From the NCBI GenBank assembly GCA_019639155.1, contig JAHBSJ010000008.1:184043-248042 (forward strand): DNA of 64,000 nt. The letters are read 5' to 3'. The stretch is from Acidobacteriota bacterium (GTDB lineage Bacteria; Acidobacteriota; Blastocatellia; Pyrinomonadales; Pyrinomonadaceae). Positions 1 through 9,301 of this stretch are shown one piece after another. The first letter of the stretch is position 1. Every line of letters starts with the position of its first letter. Position numbers and translations under genes: made by a program. Below the pieces are notes generated by a model, which was given only the letters and a program-made list of their open reading frames with translations, did not search any database and was not told the origin of the DNA.

Positions 1-149
1 ATGTCGCCGTCAGATGCAAGCCTTGTCAGCGTCAGGTCGTCGATCTTGCCGATCGGTGCCGGAGCCTTTTCGGCGGCAAAGTGTACCGTGTCGGCATCGA
101 CACCTGAAGGACTGTGAAAAACCGGAAAATTCAACGTATTTGTGGTCAT
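1..149 (-). CDS. Partial hypothetical protein, N-terminal 49 codons
   Basis: A reading frame starts at an ATG at 149 (complement) and runs without a stop off the left edge of the window. A strong ribosome-binding site (GGGAGGG, complement of 153-160) lies a few bases upstream, which is the main reason for calling it real. The visible N-terminus begins MTTNTLNFPVFHSP and contains no signal peptide or membrane segment. I do not recognise the family; the rest of the gene is outside the window. Confidence 0.6.
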   Translation of the reverse strand, partial: MTTNTLNFPVFHSPSGVDADTVHFAAEKAPAPIGKIDDLTLTRLASDGD

Positions 150-432
150 TGTTTTCCCTCCCGCCAAGGTATGTCTCAAATGCCGTGCCAAAAACTTCCG
201 TCGTCTGGGTCCAATGCCCTTAAACACGTCAAGATCTTCGTAAAGTTCCATTTTTACAGACATATCCGTTATTTCGAGAAACATCCAAAGATAGATTCAC
301 ACCGTTCCCTGCCGACGAAGCGGGCGCGCTGCTACACGATTTGGTATATTCCGCAAACGCTCTGCTAAATAACAGCTTCAAGTGCTAGAATCTACTTTCC
401 GCGCCGCGCCGTATCGGTTACATGTGGCGATA

Positions 433-1194
433 ATGAATATGCAGAACGCCTCTCGGATATTGGCCGCCGCGATCCTGTTTGCCGTCGTTCTTACGGCAGT
501 TGCGGCAGCGCAACCGTCGCCGACGCCGCGTTTCAAAAGCCGCGAATACTCAGAAAATGACGGAATTCCCGTCCTAATGAAGCACCTGCCGAATTGGGAA
601 GCAGTGATAGATTCTGCGATCTTCGTGTCTAACGTCGACGAGCTGAAGGCAGCACTCGGCGATCGGCCCGTTTTTCGCCATTTGGATTTCATTCCCGGTA
701 CGGAAGCGGTCGCCGCGGCATACGAACCTGGAAAGCTCGTTATTGTGGAGTTCATGACCCCGCAGGCTTCGATCGACGCGGATAACAAGATATTGGCTGA
801 GCTTGCTGCCAACAATGACGGTTCAACCGTTTACCGCCGCGTCGGCAACTATAATGCGTTCGTTTTCGACACGTCGAATATAAAGGCCGCGGAAGCCCTT
901 CTGGACGAGATCAAGTATCAAAAACAAGTTCAGTGGCTTGGCGAGGATCCTTTTCAGATCGATGCGGAGAGGGCCTTTGTTCTGACGACAAGGGATATTT
1001 TCGTTTCCACGGTCCTTTTCATCGTATTGGGGCTCGGTGTTGCGGTAATGACAGGGATCATTGTCGGGACCATTTATTTCCGGACCTCTGATCGCCGGAG
1101 GGCAAGGATGACGACGCATTCAGACGCTGGCGGAATGACGCGTCTCAATCTCGACGGGCTTACCGCCGGCTCTGATAAGAGCATCGAGAAATAG
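433..1194 (+). CDS. Secreted or membrane-anchored hypothetical protein
   Basis: Starting at the internal ATG at 433 gives a 253-residue protein with a clean signal peptide (hydrophobic ILAAAILFAVVLTAVAAA, then a cut near AAAQ). The longer frame from 382 would put a polar stretch in front of the signal and is less likely. The middle is a soluble domain of about 160 residues without a motif I can name. A second hydrophobic helix near the C-terminus (FVSTVLFIVLGLGVAVMTGI) is followed by Arg-rich residues, so the soluble domain should sit outside the cytoplasmic membrane with a short cytoplasmic tail. It resembles unnamed proteins common in acidobacterial genomes; the function is unknown. Confidence 0.75.
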   Translation: MNMQNASRILAAAILFAVVLTAVAAAQPSPTPRFKSREYSENDGIPVLMKHLPNWEAVIDSAIFVSNVDELKAALGDRPVFRHLDFIPGTEAVAAAYEPGKLVIVEFMTPQASIDADNKILAELAANNDGSTVYRRVGNYNAFVFDTSNIKAAEALLDEIKYQKQVQWLGEDPFQIDAERAFVLTTRDIFVSTVLFIVLGLGVAVMTGIIVGTIYFRTSDRRRARMTTHSDAGGMTRLNLDGLTAGSDKSIEK

Positions 1195-1202
1195 GATTTG
1201 CT

Positions 1203-2339
1203 TTACAACGAATCAGGCAGAGTGTTGATCAATGTGTCGATATCCTCCGAATTGTTGTAGAAGTGCGGCGAGATGCGCAAACGCCCGCTTCGAGCGGAGA
1301 CTATGATTCCTCTTTCTTCCAAATATCGATAGATCTTGTGTGCCGGGATACCGCTTGTGTGCCGCAGACATAGGATCTGCGAACGTTCGGCGGCATTAAG
1401 CGAACTCACGACCTCATAAGGTTTTCCTTCGAGCCCTTTACATAGTTGGTCTCCCAATCCTAACAGATGCGACCGAATATTTTCTGCCCCCGCATCTCTG
1501 AGCAGCAGCAGACTCTGTTCAAGGCCGTAGAATAGTGATGCCGGGCCCGTGCCGCTTTCCCATGCCAAAGCGTTGGGCCGCAGCGGCTGTTCGCGGGCTT
1601 CAAAGTCCCACGGCTCTTCCACGCTGATCCAGCCGACCAATGTCGGGCGAATGCGTTCGCGTGCTCTGTCCGAAAGATAGATGATCCCGACGCCTTCGGG
1701 AGCGCAGAGCCATTTGTGGCTCGCTCCGCATGCCGCGTCGATGCCGAGTGCCGGCAGATCGAGCGGCATCGCACCGAATGCCTGAATTATGTCAACGCAA
1801 AACAACGCATCTACGCCGAGTGCCGCACGGGCGATGCGATCCAGATCAGCCTGAAAGCCGGAACCGAATTGGACGGCGCTAACTGCGACGACCTTTGTTT
1901 CGCTGTCGATCAGCGAAATAAGTTCTTCGTGGTCAAAACCGCCGTCGTTGCGTACCGGACAGATACGAAGTTCTATGCCGAGGTCGTCGCGAAGCCGCCG
2001 CCAAGCATAATAATTTGCAGGAAATTCCTCGGCAAAAGTGACTATATTCCCGCGGTGCGACCAATCCAATCCGTTCGCAATACTCGCAAAACCGTCCGAG
2101 GTGTTGCGGACAAAGGCCGTCTGCTCCGGTCGCACCGAAAGCATTTCTGCGATCAGGCCGCGGCAGCGTACTTTCGTCTCGACCCATTGGTGATAGTGCA
2201 GCGTGCCGTTCTCAGCTACGTCGCGAAGCTGCCACAACACGGCATCGACCGCACTTTGCGGCGGCGGCGAAACGGCGGCGCTGTTCATATAGGCGTACTT
2301 TTGGGCGGCGGCAAACTGACTTCGGATGTTTTCTTTCAT
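1203..2339 (-). CDS. Aminotransferase class V family PLP enzyme
   Basis: The 378-residue protein has the fold-type I layout of the NifS/isopenicillin-N-epimerase group. The PLP Schiff-base lysine is in GASHKWLCAPEGVG, preceded by the cofactor Asp in the VDIIQAFG segment and by the VRNTSDG substrate-phosphate loop near residue 80. No conserved catalytic Cys loop of a true cysteine desulfurase is evident at the C-terminus, so a role in amino-acid transfer, racemisation or lysis is more likely than Fe-S assembly. It stands alone, convergent with the upstream hypothetical gene and divergent from lepB. The substrate cannot be predicted. Confidence 0.85.
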   Translation of the reverse strand: MKENIRSQFAAAQKYAYMNSAAVSPPPQSAVDAVLWQLRDVAENGTLHYHQWVETKVRCRGLIAEMLSVRPEQTAFVRNTSDGFASIANGLDWSHRGNIVTFAEEFPANYYAWRRLRDDLGIELRICPVRNDGGFDHEELISLIDSETKVVAVSAVQFGSGFQADLDRIARAALGVDALFCVDIIQAFGAMPLDLPALGIDAACGASHKWLCAPEGVGIIYLSDRARERIRPTLVGWISVEEPWDFEAREQPLRPNALAWESGTGPASLFYGLEQSLLLLRDAGAENIRSHLLGLGDQLCKGLEGKPYEVVSSLNAAERSQILCLRHTSGIPAHKIYRYLEERGIIVSARSGRLRISPHFYNNSEDIDTLINTLPDSL

Positions 2340-2416
2340 TTTGAAAATTCCTTTGACAAATACCTTGCGGCGGTCGGATGATAAGAAATTGCCTGCACTA
2401 AGCGGGCGCGTAAATT

Positions 2417-3124
2417 ATGTTCGACCTCGGGCGGAAAAACAAAACCGAATTCGGCTTCATCGCGGCAACCGACGATCGCGATATCGCCGTTACGCATCTC
2501 GCCCGAGAATCTCGTCAGGGCCTGCTAACAGAGGGCTTGAGACTGCTGCGCGACATTTTTCTGATAATCGTCGTATTCATTCTACTCGGCGTTTTCTTTA
2601 TCCAGCCCGTCGTCGTTGAAGGCACGTCCATGCTGCCGCAGCTTCAGGACGGAGAACGGCTGCTGGTCAACAAGCTCGTTTATTACAAACTGCAGAGCGT
2701 AAGCTGGGGACACATTGAACGCGGCGACATCGTCGTGTTTTGGTTTCCCAATGACCCTGACAAGAGCTATGTAAAACGCGTTATCGGGCTGCCGGGCGAG
2801 ACCGTAGAATTAAGGAACGGAAAGGTTTACGTTGACGGCCGCGAATTGACCGAGAACTATCTTGACTCTGACTACAATACGACAACCCCTAATGCTCCGG
2901 CAAAGTTGGTCGAGGACCATCATTTCTATGTCATGGGTGACAATCGCGACAATTCGTCCGATTCGCGATACTGGGGACTCGTGCCGGAAAAATACATCTA
3001 TGGTAAAGCGTTTTTCCGCTACTGGCGCCCGTCGAAGGTCGGCTTTCTCGAGCACGGCGAATACGGTCCCGACATCCCTGTCAAACCTGTCGATCGACGG
3101 ACACGCCTAAACGGCGAGCGGTAA
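2417..3124 (+). CDS. lepB: Signal peptidase I
   Basis: This is the membrane serine protease that removes signal peptides from exported pre-proteins. A single N-terminal membrane segment lies at about residues 46-64. The catalytic serine is S71 in VEGTSMLPQ and the general-base lysine is K120 in SYVKRVIGLPGE. The later box YVMGDNRDNSSDSRYWG is also intact. The length (235) is normal for a one-TM bacterial enzyme. About 40 residues precede the TM helix, which is slightly long; no better internal start is evident. The gene is followed 39 bases later by carA and may be cotranscribed with it. Confidence 0.95.
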   Translation: MFDLGRKNKTEFGFIAATDDRDIAVTHLARESRQGLLTEGLRLLRDIFLIIVVFILLGVFFIQPVVVEGTSMLPQLQDGERLLVNKLVYYKLQSVSWGHIERGDIVVFWFPNDPDKSYVKRVIGLPGETVELRNGKVYVDGRELTENYLDSDYNTTTPNAPAKLVEDHHFYVMGDNRDNSSDSRYWGLVPEKYIYGKAFFRYWRPSKVGFLEHGEYGPDIPVKPVDRRTRLNGER

Positions 3125-3163
3125 TTTCCGCCGACGCGGCAACTCCTGTAAAATCGTTTGGTA

Positions 3164-4273
3164 ATGAAAACGGCGAAAAAAGCACTGCTCGTCCTCGAAG
3201 ATGGACGGGCTTTTTTTGGCAACGCATTCGGCGCCGAGGGCGAGACATTCGGCGAGATGGTCTTTAACACGTCAATGACGGGTTACCAAGAGATCCTGAC
3301 AGATCCTTCGTATGCCGGGCAGATCGTATGTATGACGTATCCGCTGATCGGAAACTACGGCGTTAATGAGATGGACGTTGAGTCGCGACGGCCTTGGGCG
3401 GAAGGTTTTGTCGTCAAAGAAGCATCGCGGATCGCCTCGAACTGGCGCTCGACCGAGACCCTTCAGTCCTATCTTTCGCGCAACAACATCGTCGGCATCG
3501 AGGATATCGATACGCGGGCATTGGTCCGGCACATTCGCGACAAAGGGGCGATGCGTTCGGCGATATCGACCATCGAGACCGACCCGAAAGCCCTGCTCGC
3601 AAAAGTCCTCGCCTCACCCGAAATGGCAAAACGCGAACTCGCGAGCGAGGTGACTGTCGAAAAAACCTATATTTACGAGCCGGAGGAATCCGCAATCCGC
3701 ATTCCGCAATCCGCATTCCACATCGTCGCTTACGATTTCGGTGTCAAAACCAACTCTTTGCGCGAATTTGCAAAACGCGGCTGCCGTGTAACGGTCGTGC
3801 CCGCTGATACGTCCGCTGAAGAAGTACTTGCCTTAGAGCCGGACGGCATCTTCCTTTCGAACGGACCCGGCGATCCGGCGGCGATGTCGGCAGTCATCGA
3901 CGAGATCAAAAAACTCGCAGCATCGCAAAAGCCGATGTTCGGCATTTGTTTGGGCCATCAGTTGATCGGACAGGCTTTCGGCGGGACGACGTTCAAGATG
4001 AAATTCGGCCATCGCGGCGGCAATCAGCCGATCAAAGATCTGACAACAGGAAAAGTCGAAATAACGTCGCACAATCACGGCTTTGCGGTCGATCCCGAAT
4101 CGCTGCCGGCGGATGTCGAAGTTACCCACATCAATCTCAACGACAACACCGTCGCCGGCCTGCGACACAAGACATTGCCTGTTTTCTCCGTGCAATATCA
4201 TCCTGAATCTGCACCCGGCCCGCACGATTCTGACTACCTTTTCGATAGATTTATCGTGCTATTGTCCGAGTGA
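3164..4273 (+). CDS. carA: Carbamoyl-phosphate synthase small chain
   Basis: Glutaminase subunit that feeds ammonia to the large subunit for arginine and pyrimidine synthesis. The N-terminal CPSase domain carries the typical [15 protein letters not shown] opening and the [17 protein letters not shown] box. The C-terminal class I amidotransferase has the nucleophile in [15 protein letters not shown] and the HYPES-type [11 protein letters not shown]is/Glu pair. I take the ATG at 3164; the TTG at 3158 is an in-frame alternative. Between the two domains the linker ([11 protein letters not shown]) is encoded by a heptamer repeat array, listed separately. carB is not adjacent, so the two subunits are encoded apart in this genome or carB lies elsewhere. 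Confidence 0.96.
   Translation: MKTAKKALLVLEDGRAFFGNAFGAEGETFGEMVFNTSMTGYQEILTDPSYAGQIVCMTYPLIGNYGVNEMDVESRRPWAEGFVVKEASRIASNWRSTETLQSYLSRNNIVGIEDIDTRALVRHIRDKGAMRSAISTIETDPKALLAKVLASPEMAKRELASEVTVEKTYIYEPEESAIRIPQSAFHIVAYDFGVKTNSLREFAKRGCRVTVVPADTSAEEVLALEPDGIFLSNGPGDPAAMSAVIDEIKKLAASQKPMFGICLGHQLIGQAFGGTTFKMKFGHRGGNQPIKDLTTGKVEITSHNHGFAVDPESLPADVEVTHINLNDNTVAGLRHKTLPVFSVQYHPESAPGPHDSDYLFDRFIVLLSE
3686..3720 (+). repeat. Heptamer tandem array inside carA
   Basis: Five consecutive 7-bp units of the type (G/C)A(A/T)TCC(G/A) lie in the carA linker; bases 3690-3703 and 3704-3717 are a perfect 14-bp tandem copy. The array is translated and falls between the two folded domains, where an insertion would be tolerated. 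Similar heptamer arrays occur at 13791, 30381 and 59839. Confidence 0.8.
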
Positions 4274-4359
4274 ACAGACATTCTTTCAGGGATGTGGGGT
4301 CACATCGACAACCCGACTTTTGAATGATCGTACCTCAACAATATTGTGGAGCTATCTTT

Positions 4360-4953
4360 ATGCAAAAAACTATACCAATCTCAATTGCTTTGATCTGTAT
4401 TCTCACCGTGACCGGTCTTTCGCAGACCGGTCCTGTATATGTGTCCGGCATTGCTGTCGATAGGGCAGCATTGGTCGGAGGGGAGAACCTAATGCTGAAC
4501 GGTGCGGGCGTTCGTACCAGGGCCGGTTTCAAGACGTATGTTGCGGCCTTGTACCTCGGCAAGAACGTAACTTCGACGGCAGACGTCCTCAGTCTCCCGG
4601 GAGCAAAAAGGCTTCGGATAGTTATGCTCCGCGACATGTCTAGTTCAGATGTCGGCCAAACTTTCACCACCGCTTTTAATAACAACACGGCCTCGACGAA
4701 CCGTTCAAAATTACAGCCGCCGATGATGGGCTTCACCTCTGCATTTCAGAATGTGAGCGTTTTCAAGAAGGGCGATGTCATCACGCTCGACTGGATCCCC
4801 GGCGTCGGCCTCAGGACCACGTTGAACAACAGAGAGATCGGAAGTGCGATCGCCGATGATCTGTTCTACCGCACTGTCTTGAGCGTTTGGATCGGTGATC
4901 GACCAGCGGAAACAGCCCTTAAGACTGCGTTGCTGCGCGGAACTGCGGGATAG
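4360..4953 (+). CDS. Secreted chalcone-isomerase-like protein
   Basis: The start at 4360 is chosen because GGAG sits 8 bases upstream and the protein then begins with a signal peptide (MQKTIPISIALICILTVTG, cut near LSQ). The mature part matches the chalcone-isomerase-like fold seen in many secreted bacterial proteins: an opening LNGAGVRTRAGFKTYVAALYLG, the middle RIVMLRDMSSSDVGQTF and the closing LFYRTVLSVWIGDRPAETALKTALL. Family members are periplasmic and of unknown substrate; enzymatic chalcone isomerisation should not be assumed. It follows carA by 86 bases. Confidence 0.8.
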   Translation: MQKTIPISIALICILTVTGLSQTGPVYVSGIAVDRAALVGGENLMLNGAGVRTRAGFKTYVAALYLGKNVTSTADVLSLPGAKRLRIVMLRDMSSSDVGQTFTTAFNNNTASTNRSKLQPPMMGFTSAFQNVSVFKKGDVITLDWIPGVGLRTTLNNREIGSAIADDLFYRTVLSVWIGDRPAETALKTALLRGTAG

Positions 4954-5198
4954 ATGATGTGTTGTCGAGGGATTAACATCCCGTGTTCTGAAATGAATCG
5001 GCAAATCTTCAAATAGGCCGCAGACTTTTCGGGATATTGAATAGTCGTTTGTCCTCATTGGGAAGACGGCATCGCCGCACCTAAGCGCTTTGTGGAGCTG
5101 TTGAAAGGCTGAATTCAAAGACCACGATCTGGTTTCAACGGACATCGATCAAACACAAATTTTCTTTACATTTTGTTGAATTGAGGTAATGTTGATTT

Positions 5199-5423
5199 AT
5201 GAACGCTTCGACTTACATCTCGATCGATCCGAACATCAGATTTGGCAAGCCGTGCATAAAGGGCACTCGTATTGCCGTGTCGGATATATTGCAATGGCTC
5301 GCTTCGGGAATGTCTGAGGAGGAGATTCTCGTCGATTTTCCTCAATTGAAAACGGAACACATTCGCGCCGCCCTTGCCTTTGCGGCTGATCGTGAGACGA
5401 CCATAAAGCTGGTTGCCGCGTGA
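5199..5423 (+). CDS. DUF433 antitoxin
   Basis: The 74-residue protein is a typical DUF433 small protein: the opening YISIDPNIRFGKPCIKGTRIAVSDI and the helix-turn-helix region SGMSEEEILVDFPQLKTEHIRAAL are both complete. DUF433 proteins are the DNA-binding antitoxins paired with DUF5615 PIN-like proteins, and the very next gene is such a protein, starting one base after this stop codon. It probably autoregulates the pair, but I found no convincing palindrome in front. Confidence 0.88.
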   Translation: MNASTYISIDPNIRFGKPCIKGTRIAVSDILQWLASGMSEEEILVDFPQLKTEHIRAALAFAADRETTIKLVAA

Positions 5424-5424
5424 T

Positions 5425-5760
5425 ATGAATCTGCTCCTAGATGCGAATATCTCTTGGCGGTTAGTCGAACGGCTGGAACAGCATTTTGATAGTTGCGTCC
5501 ATGTGGATCGAATAGGACTTGGTTTCCCCGCGTCAGACACAGAGATCTGGAATTATGCTTTGCTCCACGAACTCGTCATTGTCACCAATGACGAAGACTT
5601 TCTCAATTTTTCTAATCTAAAAGAATTTCCTCCAAAGGTCGTATTGTTGCGGACCGGAAATCAAAGCAGCCGATTTACAGAAGATCTGCTAGTCGCCCAC
5701 AAGCACGATATAAATTCACTGGTCGATTCGGGCGACTACGGAGTGCTCGAATTATATTAA
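5425..5760 (+). CDS. DUF5615 PIN-like toxin
   Basis: The start at 5425 gives MNLLLDANISWRLVERL, the usual opening of DUF5615 proteins with the first acidic PIN-like residue in LLDANIS. A second acidic cluster is in VTNDEDFLNF and the C-terminal part VVLLRTGN is conserved as well. PIN-like toxins are metal-dependent RNases; activity here is inferred from the family. It is translationally coupled to the DUF433 antitoxin. The possible upstream start at 5413 lies inside the antitoxin gene and is not needed. Confidence 0.87.
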   Translation: MNLLLDANISWRLVERLEQHFDSCVHVDRIGLGFPASDTEIWNYALLHELVIVTNDEDFLNFSNLKEFPPKVVLLRTGNQSSRFTEDLLVAHKHDINSLVDSGDYGVLELY

Positions 5761-5800
5761 TGATCATTAACCTAGTCTATTCAACGGCAGGAATTCTCCA

Positions 5801-6169
5801 TTGACTCCAGAAGAATATAAGTCCATCTGCGATCGGCCCGACGTGTTTGTTCGTGGGTTGATCGAAGCGTCCGAAAGCGTGATTCTTACCCGAGATCGCG
5901 ACTTAGCCGCACGTCTGAGAAAGATCCTTGATGCTCCGCCAGTATCCAAACCGTCATTGCATACCGGCGGTACACATAACGATCATTTTCATATCAAGAT
6001 CGATCTAGACGCGGCGAAAAAGATCGTCGAGCATCTAATCGATGCCGAGGCGGGTGCTGTTGGAAACAACGGAGAAACGACTCCTGAGGCCAGCCGAATC
6101 AGCGCGCTGGTTAATGTTTGGACGGAATACATTGAATATCGTCGCGGCCGCGATGAGAGTGGATTGTGA
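5801..6169 (+). CDS. Hypothetical protein with TTG start
   Basis: A 122-residue frame starts with TTG at 5801 behind an AGGAA ribosome-binding site. No ATG is available before residue 90, so the TTG is probably genuine. The sequence has a charged N-terminal helix region (LIEASESVILTRDRDLAARL), a His-rich turn (HTGGTHNDHFHIKID) that could bind metal, and an alpha-helical C-terminus. I do not recognise the family. It lies 40 bases after the DUF5615 toxin and points toward the convergent hppA gene; it could be an accessory gene of that TA pair or unrelated. Confidence 0.55.
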   Translation: MTPEEYKSICDRPDVFVRGLIEASESVILTRDRDLAARLRKILDAPPVSKPSLHTGGTHNDHFHIKIDLDAAKKIVEHLIDAEAGAVGNNGETTPEASRISALVNVWTEYIEYRRGRDESGL

Positions 6170-6175
6170 GCCATT

Positions 6176-6204
6176 AAAAAAGGCGGCTCACAGGTGAGCC
6201 GCCT
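6176..6204 (-). terminator. Rho-independent terminator of hppA
   Basis: A perfect 10-bp stem (6181-6190 with 6195-6204, loop CAGG) lies 29 bases after the hppA stop and is followed on the minus strand by six U residues (complement of 6176-6181). The stem could also slow transcription from the plus side, but the U-run is only on the minus side. Confidence 0.92.
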
Positions 6205-6232
6205 TGGTAGTTCAAGCCATCAGAACCGAGTT

Positions 6233-8353
6233 CTACTGCCCGATCCCGTAAATATACGGTGCTATGACCAGCGAGACGATGGACATCAGCTTGATCAGGA
6301 TGTTCATTGACGGGCCTGAGGTGTCCTTAAACGGATCGCCGACGGTGTCGCCCGTGACGGACGCCTTGTGCGGTTCTGAGCCTTTGTAATACATCTCGCC
6401 GTTTATCTCTACGCCCTTTTCAAATGATTTCTTCGCGTTGTCCCAGGCGCCGCCTGCGTTGTTTTGGAAGATCCCCATCAGAACGCCTGACACGGTGACG
6501 CCTGCGAGCAGGCCGCCCAAAACCTCGGGACCCATTGAGAACCCTACCACCACAGGCGTGATCAATGCGATCGCACCCGGCAGCAGCATCTGACGGATCG
6601 AGGCGTTCGTCGATATTTCAACGCATTTCTCGTATTCCGGCTTCGCCTTGTATTCCATGATGCCCGGTATTTCGCGGAATTGGCGGCGAACTTCGTTGAC
6701 CATGTCCATCGCCGCATTGCCGACTGCCTGAATACAGAGTGCCGAGAAAATGAACGGTATCATTCCGCCGATAAACAGCCCGCCAAGTACAGGGGCCTTG
6801 TAAATATCGATGCGGTCGATACCTGCGATGCCGACGAATGCAGCGAACAAAGCGAGTGCCGTGAGAGCCGCCGAAGCGATAGCGAATCCTTTTCCGGTCG
6901 CTGCTGTGGTATTGCCGACGGCATCGAGGATGTCCGTTCGGCCGCGAACTTCGGCGGGAAGCTGACTCATCTCGGCGATGCCGCCGGCGTTGTCGGCGAT
7001 CGGACCGAAAGCATCGATGGCGAGCTGCATCGCTGTCGTCGCCATCATTCCCGAAGCGGCGATAGCGACACCATAAAGACCGGCGAAGTAATACGAGATA
7101 ACGATACCCGAAGCCAGCGTGATGATCGGGACGACGGTCGATTTCATGCCGACCGCAAGGCCGCCGATGATGTTCGTCGCGTGTCCCGTTGACGACTGCT
7201 GAACGATCGAGTTGACCGGCTTCTTGCCCATTGCGGTGTAATATTCGGTCGCGTAACTCATGATCGCGCCGACGATGGTACCGACCACGATGGAGTAAAA
7301 TACGCCCCATTTATCGAAAGACTGCGAGCGGAGCGTCAGCGAACCGTCCGGCAATATCCACATCACTGCAAAGAAAGACGCTGCGACGGTGAGCAGCATT
7401 GCGGACCAGTTGCCGATGTTTAGCGCGTTCTGGACGCTGGAATTCTCATCGCTGATGCGTACGAACAGCATACCGACGACAGAGAAAACGATGCCGAGTC
7501 CGCCGATGACCATCGGCAGCAGTATCGGCGACAGGCCGCCGAGCGTATCGCGTGCGACTATCTCCTGTCCGAGCACCATCGTCGCGAGGATGGTCGCAAC
7601 GTATGAGCCGAAAAGGTCGGCTCCCATACCGGCGACGTCGCCTACGTTGTCGCCCACGTTGTCGGCGATGGTGGCGGGATTGCGGACGTCGTCTTCCGGA
7701 ATGCCTGCCTCGACCTTGCCGACCAGGTCGGCACCAACGTCAGCGGCTTTCGTATAGATACCGCCGCCGACGCGTGCAAAAAGAGCTATGGATTCAGCCC
7801 CGAGCGAAAAGCCGGTCAAAACCTCGATCGCCGTCTTGATCTGATTAGGACCAAGGCCCGCAAAGATCGCCAGAAATACGATGAACAGACCGCCGAGGCC
7901 TAAGATCGCCAGGCCCGCAACGCCAAGCCCCATAACCGCTCCGCCGGTGAATGAGACGCGCAGTGCCTGCTTCAGGCTGGTGCGTGCTGCCTGTGTAGTG
8001 CGGACGTTCGCCTTAGTGGCGACCTTCATTCCGATATAGCCCGCGGTTGCGGAAAAGACGGCACCGATCAGGAATGCGACTGCGATCAGCCAATGCGAAT
8101 GTATCTCGCGGCCGCCGATCTCGTGTATGGTTCCTGAATATGCGAGCAACGCGGCGGTAATGACGGCAAAGATGCTCAGCACCTTCCACTCGGCCTTGAG
8201 AAACGCCATCGCGCCTGCTGCGATGTGTCCGGCAAGCTCGCGCATATTCTCGTCACCGGCGTCCTGCTTGCCGACCCAGATCGACTTATATGCGGTTACG
8301 ATCAAACCAAAAAGCCCAAGTGCGGGCACCAGATAGATCACGTATTCGTTCAT
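6233..8353 (-). CDS. hppA: Membrane-bound ion-translocating pyrophosphatase
   Basis: Integral membrane pump that couples pyrophosphate hydrolysis to H+ or Na+ export, about 16 membrane helices in 706 residues (normal length). The pyrophosphate/Mg site is complete: [17 protein letters not shown] followed by [21 protein letters not shown], and the C-terminal [18 protein letters not shown]. The segment [10 protein letters not shown] has alanine where K+-independent enzymes carry lysine, so the enzyme is probably K+-dependent. That is inference from known family rules. Whether it moves H+ or Na+ cannot be settled by eye. It is a single-gene unit ending in a strong terminator and divergent from yjbQ. 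Confidence 0.97.
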   Translation of the reverse strand: MNEYVIYLVPALGLFGLIVTAYKSIWVGKQDAGDENMRELAGHIAAGAMAFLKAEWKVLSIFAVITAALLAYSGTIHEIGGREIHSHWLIAVAFLIGAVFSATAGYIGMKVATKANVRTTQAARTSLKQALRVSFTGGAVMGLGVAGLAILGLGGLFIVFLAIFAGLGPNQIKTAIEVLTGFSLGAESIALFARVGGGIYTKAADVGADLVGKVEAGIPEDDVRNPATIADNVGDNVGDVAGMGADLFGSYVATILATMVLGQEIVARDTLGGLSPILLPMVIGGLGIVFSVVGMLFVRISDENSSVQNALNIGNWSAMLLTVAASFFAVMWILPDGSLTLRSQSFDKWGVFYSIVVGTIVGAIMSYATEYYTAMGKKPVNSIVQQSSTGHATNIIGGLAVGMKSTVVPIITLASGIVISYYFAGLYGVAIAASGMMATTAMQLAIDAFGPIADNAGGIAEMSQLPAEVRGRTDILDAVGNTTAATGKGFAIASAALTALALFAAFVGIAGIDRIDIYKAPVLGGLFIGGMIPFIFSALCIQAVGNAAMDMVNEVRRQFREIPGIMEYKAKPEYEKCVEISTNASIRQMLLPGAIALITPVVVGFSMGPEVLGGLLAGVTVSGVLMGIFQNNAGGAWDNAKKSFEKGVEINGEMYYKGSEPHKASVTGDTVGDPFKDTSGPSMNILIKLMSIVSLVIAPYIYGIGQ

Positions 8354-8428
8354 ATCGTTTTAACTGTTCGTGGCAGCATCTTTCGGCTGCATATTCTCTG
8401 AATTTTTAGTAAATACCAAAATCAACGA

Positions 8429-8452
8429 TTATCAGATAAATACGGCTGATAA
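8429..8452. promoter_or_regulatory. Inverted repeat between divergent hppA and yjbQ
   Basis: TTATCAG at 8429-8435 is matched by CTGATAA at 8446-8452 (7-bp arms, 10-bp spacer). It lies in the only AT-rich part of the divergent intergenic region, 76 bases upstream of hppA and about as far from yjbQ, the position expected of an operator serving one or both genes. Confidence 0.45.
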
Positions 8453-8528
8453 ACAAATTTGCAGCGCGTGAAAATGGGGTTTGCCGTTCGATGTGTCAAC
8501 GGCGGCCCGATGTGGTAAACAGTTAGGC

Positions 8529-8927
8529 ATGAACTTAATCTCCGTATCGTCATCGAAACGCGAGCAGATGATAGACATCACCGCTGAGGTGCAAAGCCTG
8601 TTGCCGGGCGGCGATGGAGTGGTCGTCTGTTTCACGCAGCACACCACCTGCGGGCTCACCATAAATGAAAACGCGGACCCGGACGTACAGAGCGATATGC
8701 TCGGTTTTCTGAATCGTCTGATCCCGCAATACGAGCCGAATTTCCGACATTTCGAACACAACTCGGACGCGCATATAAAATCCTCACTGGTCGGGTCAAG
8801 CGTAACGATCCCTTTCGAGGACGGACGTCTTTGCCTCGGCCGCTGGCAGGGAATTTACCTTTGCGAATTCGACGGCCCGCGAGAGCGGACGGTGATGGTC
8901 TCGACATTTCCTGCGGCAATTTCGTAA
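8529..8927 (+). CDS. yjbQ: YjbQ/UPF0047 family protein
   Basis: The ATG at 8529 gives 132 residues, close to the usual length, whereas the TTG at 8481 adds a stretch unlike the family. The conserved UPF0047 signatures are present: CFTQHTTCGLTINENADP and HNSDAHIKSSLVGSS, then LGRWQGIYLCEFDGPR. Members form a cage-like trimer with a His-lined metal site and have weak thiamin-phosphate synthase activity in E. coli; the physiological role is unclear. The last codons and stop overlap the first unit of the 21-bp repeat array described next. Confidence 0.92.
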   Translation: MNLISVSSSKREQMIDITAEVQSLLPGGDGVVVCFTQHTTCGLTINENADPDVQSDMLGFLNRLIPQYEPNFRHFEHNSDAHIKSSLVGSSVTIPFEDGRLCLGRWQGIYLCEFDGPRERTVMVSTFPAAIS

Positions 8928-9045
8928 CAGACCGCTCGCCGAACAAAACAGACCACCCCGCGTACAAAACATACCGTTTACCGAACAAATACTACCCGCC
9001 AACGCACAAAATACCCCCGCGGGCGTATAAAATTTTGACCGCTTT
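8920..9045. repeat. 21-bp tandem array after yjbQ
   Basis: Six units begin at 8920, 8941, 8962, 8983, 9004 and 9025, exactly 21 bases apart. Each starts with a (G/T)NANAAAA-like A-rich decamer followed by a C-rich half such as GACCACCCCGC. The units are degenerate (the outer ones more so) and the first one contains the yjbQ stop codon. No credible gene covers the array; all frames across it lack a start with a ribosome-binding site. 21 is three heptamers, which links it in period to the other arrays. Confidence 0.8.
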
Positions 9046-9204
9046 TTCGGTGCTTTCCCGCCGGAGTGCCGAGAGAAGCAAACGCAGCAAACGTATGCCC
9101 AACGCCGCAAAAGTGCTCGCGGCATTGTCTCGTTTTAACCTATCTACTCGCAGAGGCCGCTGAGAGAAGCGCGGACGCTTTAGATGACCTGGAATTTCCA
9201 TTAT

Positions 9205-9233
9205 TTGACATTATCAAACGAATGTGTCATAAA
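9205..9233 (+). promoter_or_regulatory. Promoter with overlapping dyad
   Basis: A perfect -35 (TTGACA, 9205-9210) is followed after 17 bases by a -10 CATAAA (9228-9233). The same bases form an inverted repeat, TGACA (9206-9210) with TGTCA (9225-9229), so a repressor bound here would cover the promoter. It serves the hypothetical gene starting at 9302. The remaining 9046-9204 holds nothing I can support. Confidence 0.6.
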
Positions 9234-9301
9234 TGAAACATCGTAGAATATGCGACACGCTAAATTTTGGGCGTGATCGAGAGGTTTTGAGGAATATGAA
9301 T

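Noticed and set aside
4274..4323. Terminator after carA
   Set aside because: Only a 4-bp GGGT/ACCC stem precedes a short T-run; too weak to support.
8920..9045. CRISPR array
   Set aside because: Units are 21 bp, contiguous, degenerate and without unique spacers; no cas gene is near.
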